Assembly (NCBI GenBank): GCA_029248335.1
Contig: JAQWJM010000052.1
Coordinates: forward strand, 1-7,097
From: UBA12014 sp029248335
GTDB lineage: Bacteria; Planctomycetota; Phycisphaerae; Phycisphaerales; SM1A02
Direction: 5' to 3'
Length of the DNA: 7,097 nt
Part shown: positions 4,625 to 7,097 of the stretch, piece after piece
How positions within the stretch are numbered: position 1 is the stretch's first letter
Layout of the letters: every line of letters begins with the position of its first letter
Position numbers and translations under genes: made by a program
The notes under the pieces: generated by a model
Told to the model about the DNA's origin: nothing
The model's input: the letters and a program-made list of their open reading frames with translations, nothing else
Databases searched by the model: none

Positions 4625-7097
4625 TCAGGAGGCGGAGCCCACCGGCTCATCCGAGCCGTTGTGGGCCGAGACATCCACGGGCTCCAGCGGACCTCGATCG
4701 AGTTCGGGGAAGTAGTCCTGCGTCGCGGCCACCGTCCAATTCCCCGCCCGAAGCCCCGTGATGGCCTGAACCGCCGCCCGCGCACCGGGAATCGTGGTGA
4801 TCATGGGAATACCCGCCTTGACCGCTTCCGCCCGGATCCGACCTTCGTCGGTGTGGGCACCCTTCCGGGTCGCGGTGTTGACGATGAGATCCACCCCCTC
4901 GTCGGCGATCAGGTCGAGGATGTTGGGACGAAGCCCCTCGGAGATCTTGGGCAGGGACTCGGTCTCGACCCCGAACGTCTTCAGATGTTCATGGGTCCCG
5001 CCGGTGACGAGCACTCGGAAATCCATTGATCGAAGCCCGCGGGCGATCTCGACCGCGTGCGTTTTGTCCTCGTTTCGGACCGAGAGGAACACCGTCCCTT
5101 CGGTGGGCAGATCGAGCCCGGCCGCCATGCACGCCTTGGCGAGCGCGAGGGGCAGCGAGCGGTCGGCACCCATGACTTCGCCGGTCGATCGCATTTCGGG
5201 GCCGAGGATCACGTCGACGCCCGGGAACTTGCTGAAGGGGAAGACCGACTGCTTCACCGCGTAGAACCCGGAATCCGCGACCTCGCCGACGCCGAGATCC
5301 GCGAGCGACGCGCCCATCATCACCTTCGCCGCGACGTGCGGCCACGGAACACCCTTCGCCTTGGAGACGAACGGCGCCGTTCGAGACGCGCGAGGATTCA
5401 CTTCCAGGATGTAGATCTCCTCGTCCTTGACCGCGAGCTGGAGGTTCATGAGCCCGCGCACCCGCAGTCGCTCCGCGAGCCGGCGGGCCTGGTCCTTGAT
5501 CGACTCGACGATCCGCGGTGCGAGGGAATAGGGCGGAATCGTGCAGGCGGAATCGCCGGAATGCACCCCGGCCTCCTCGATGTGCTCCATCACGCCGCAG
5601 ACCAGCGCGGTCGGTGCCGCCGTCGAGCACGAGATCATGCTCGCCTTCGATCCCTCGTTCGGTTCGAAGTCCGCCACGACGTCGACGTCGACCTCCACCG
5701 CGTCACCGAGGAATCGGTCGATCAACACCGGTGCGTCCTGCAGATCGCTCGCCCCGACCGCGGCGACCATGTACCGCTGCAGCGACTTCTCGTCGTAGCA
5801 CGTCTCCATGCCTCGACCGCCGAGCACGTAGCTCGGACGCACCAGAACGGGATAGCCGATGCGAGAGGCGATCTTCACCGCTTCGTCGAGCGAATGGGCG
5901 ATGCCGTTCTCCGGCTGCTGGAGCCCGAGTTCGTCGAGCACCATCTTGAAACGATCCCGATCCTCGGCGAGGTCGATCGAATCGAGCCCGGTACCGATGA
6001 GGGGAACCCCCGCGGCGACGAGTCCGTGCGCGAGGTTGAGCGGCGTCTGGCCGCCGTACTGGACGACGCATCCGACCACGCCGCCGGATCGATCCGCGAT
6101 GTCGATGCCGCCGCCGTTGAGGCGCTCGACGATGTTCAGGACGTCTTCGAGGGTCAGCGGCTCGAAGAAGAGCTGGTCGCTGGTGTCGTAGTCGGTCGAG
6201 ACCGTCTCCGGATTGGAGTTGATCATGACCGAGTCGAAGCCCATCTCCGCCGCCGCGAAACTCGCCTGACAGCAGCAGTAGTCGAATTCGATTCCCTGCC
6301 CGACCCGGTTCGGACCGCCACCGAGGATGACGATCTTCGGTCGACCACCGACCCGTGCCTCGTCGTCCCGCACCGTTCGGACCTCGTCGCCGTCGACCAT
6401 CCGGAACGACCGCTCGTAGGTCGAGTAGAAGTAGGGCGTGACCGCCTCGAACTCGGCGGCACAGGTGTCGACCAGCTTGTAGACCGGCTCGATGCCACAC
6501 GACTTGCGGTGACCACGGACCGCGAGGATCGACTCGGTGTCGATCCGTCCCAGGTAGAGGTTCGCGAGCTGCGGATCCGAGTAGCCCAGTCGCTTGGCTT
6601 CGAAGAGATCCTCGGCCGGAAGATCCTCGAGCCGCTCGTGGGCGACCAGACGATCCTCGAAACCGATCAACTGCACCAGCTGGTCGAGGAACCACGGATC
6701 GATGCCGGTGAGCTCGCGGATCCGCTCCAGCGGCCACCCGAGCTTCACGGCGTACCGCACGTAGTAGAGCCGCCCCTGGCTGGGGACCGAGAGTTTCCGC
6801 ACCAGCAGATCCTCGGCGGGCGGCCATGCCGTCTCCTCGCCGCGTCGGGCCTGCAGCCAGCGGTCGTTCGCGTCGAGCCCGAGCCCGAACCGCTTGACCT
6901 CCATGCTCCGGATCGCCTTCTGCAACGCCTCCTTGAAGGTCCGACCGATCGACATGCCCTCGCCCACCGACTTCATCTGGGTGGTGAGGGTCTCGTCGGC
7001 CTCCGGGAACTTCTCGAACGTCCAGCGGGGCATCTTCACCACGACGTAGTCGATCGACGGCTCGAAACACGCCGAGGTGGAGCCGGTGATGTCGTTG
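4625..7097 (-). CDS. carB: Carbamoyl-phosphate synthase large subunit (N-terminal third outside window)
   Basis: The frame is open from the window edge (first complete codon at 7096) to TGA at 4625, giving 823 residues. It starts at NDITG, which corresponds to about residue 337 of the E. coli enzyme (about 1073 residues). CarB makes carbamoyl phosphate from bicarbonate, glutamine-derived ammonia and two ATP, for pyrimidines and arginine. Visible parts, in window numbering: the end of the carboxyphosphate domain (KMPRW-x-FEKF, TTQMKSVGE); the oligomerisation domain (about 60-240); the second synthetase unit, opening with GGGPNRVGQGIEFDY and carrying PSYVLGGRGM, DAVEVDVD, MEHIEEAGVHSGDSA and EVNPRASR (Glu565, Asn567, Arg569; metal/ATP binding); and a C-terminal MGS-like allosteric domain (about 660-823). 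In that domain the residues matching the E. coli UMP site are kept (VTGGT, LPKISEG, VNTAT), so UMP inhibition is likely. One of three ornithine ligands is changed (Gln616 for Glu892). About 60 extra residues lie in loops. A GTG at 7042 is internal, not the start. Confidence 0.98.
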   Translation of the reverse strand, partial: NDITGSTSACFEPSIDYVVVKMPRWTFEKFPEADETLTTQMKSVGEGMSIGRTFKEALQKAIRSMEVKRFGLGLDANDRWLQARRGEETAWPPAEDLLVRKLSVPSQGRLYYVRYAVKLGWPLERIRELTGIDPWFLDQLVQLIGFEDRLVAHERLEDLPAEDLFEAKRLGYSDPQLANLYLGRIDTESILAVRGHRKSCGIEPVYKLVDTCAAEFEAVTPYFYSTYERSFRMVDGDEVRTVRDDEARVGGRPKIVILGGGPNRVGQGIEFDYCCCQASFAAAEMGFDSVMINSNPETVSTDYDTSDQLFFEPLTLEDVLNIVERLNGGGIDIADRSGGVVGCVVQYGGQTPLNLAHGLVAAGVPLIGTGLDSIDLAEDRDRFKMVLDELGLQQPENGIAHSLDEAVKIASRIGYPVLVRPSYVLGGRGMETCYDEKSLQRYMVAAVGASDLQDAPVLIDRFLGDAVEVDVDVVADFEPNEGSKASMISCSTAAPTALVCGVMEHIEEAGVHSGDSACTIPPYSLAPRIVESIKDQARRLAERLRVRGLMNLQLAVKDEEIYILEVNPRASRTAPFVSKAKGVPWPHVAAKVMMGASLADLGVGEVADSGFYAVKQSVFPFSKFPGVDVILGPEMRSTGEVMGADRSLPLALAKACMAAGLDLPTEGTVFLSVRNEDKTHAVEIARGLRSMDFRVLVTGGTHEHLKTFGVETESLPKISEGLRPNILDLIADEGVDLIVNTATRKGAHTDEGRIRAEAVKAGIPMITTIPGARAAVQAITGLRAGNWTVAATQDYFPELDRGPLEPVDVSAHNGSDEPVGSAS

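Noticed and set aside
7040..7042. GTG as a possible start of carB
   Set aside because: The frame continues upstream to the window edge with conserved CarB sequence (NDITGSTSACFEPSIDYVV), so the codon is internal.

Overview
The window is GC-rich, tightly packed bacterial chromosome. All five supported genes lie on the minus strand. They are, in order of transcription: the 3' part of carB (enters from the right edge), nuoH, a 74-codon small gene, radA, and the 5' part of an outer-membrane porin gene that runs off the left edge. The porin implies a Gram-negative envelope. Its pre-barrel segment (signal peptide, short coiled coil, then an EIR..VQDVLADADTR-type stretch before the first beta strands) resembles porins I associate with Planctomycetota, especially Phycisphaerae. 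The lengthened CarB and NuoH would fit that group. The lineage call is inference from recalled family resemblance, not a search result.

Layout from right to left: 7097-4625 is carB, the large subunit of carbamoyl-phosphate synthetase, missing its N-terminal third. 4624-4423 is a 202-base gap holding a candidate carB terminator. 4422-3163 is nuoH, the membrane subunit of respiratory complex I at the quinone site. Only 25 bases separate it from a small gene of unknown function (3137-2913). 2912-2777 is a 136-base spacer with nothing recognisable. 2776-1364 is radA, a DNA-repair ATPase. 1363-985 is a 379-base noncoding region that looks like the promoter and leader of the porin, with two perfect inverted repeats close to the start codon. 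984-1 is the porin.

The genes do not form one pathway: pyrimidine/arginine precursor synthesis, respiration, recombination repair and outer-membrane transport simply sit side by side in one direction. nuoH and the small gene are the only pair whose spacing suggests co-transcription. I see no mobile element, CRISPR array, RNA gene or defence cassette, and nothing I would call a new multi-gene system. The points most worth a second look are the replacement in CarB of a glutamate that binds the ornithine activator, lineage-type insertions in CarB and NuoH, nuoH standing apart from other nuo genes, the structured porin leader, and the uncharacterised 74-residue protein.
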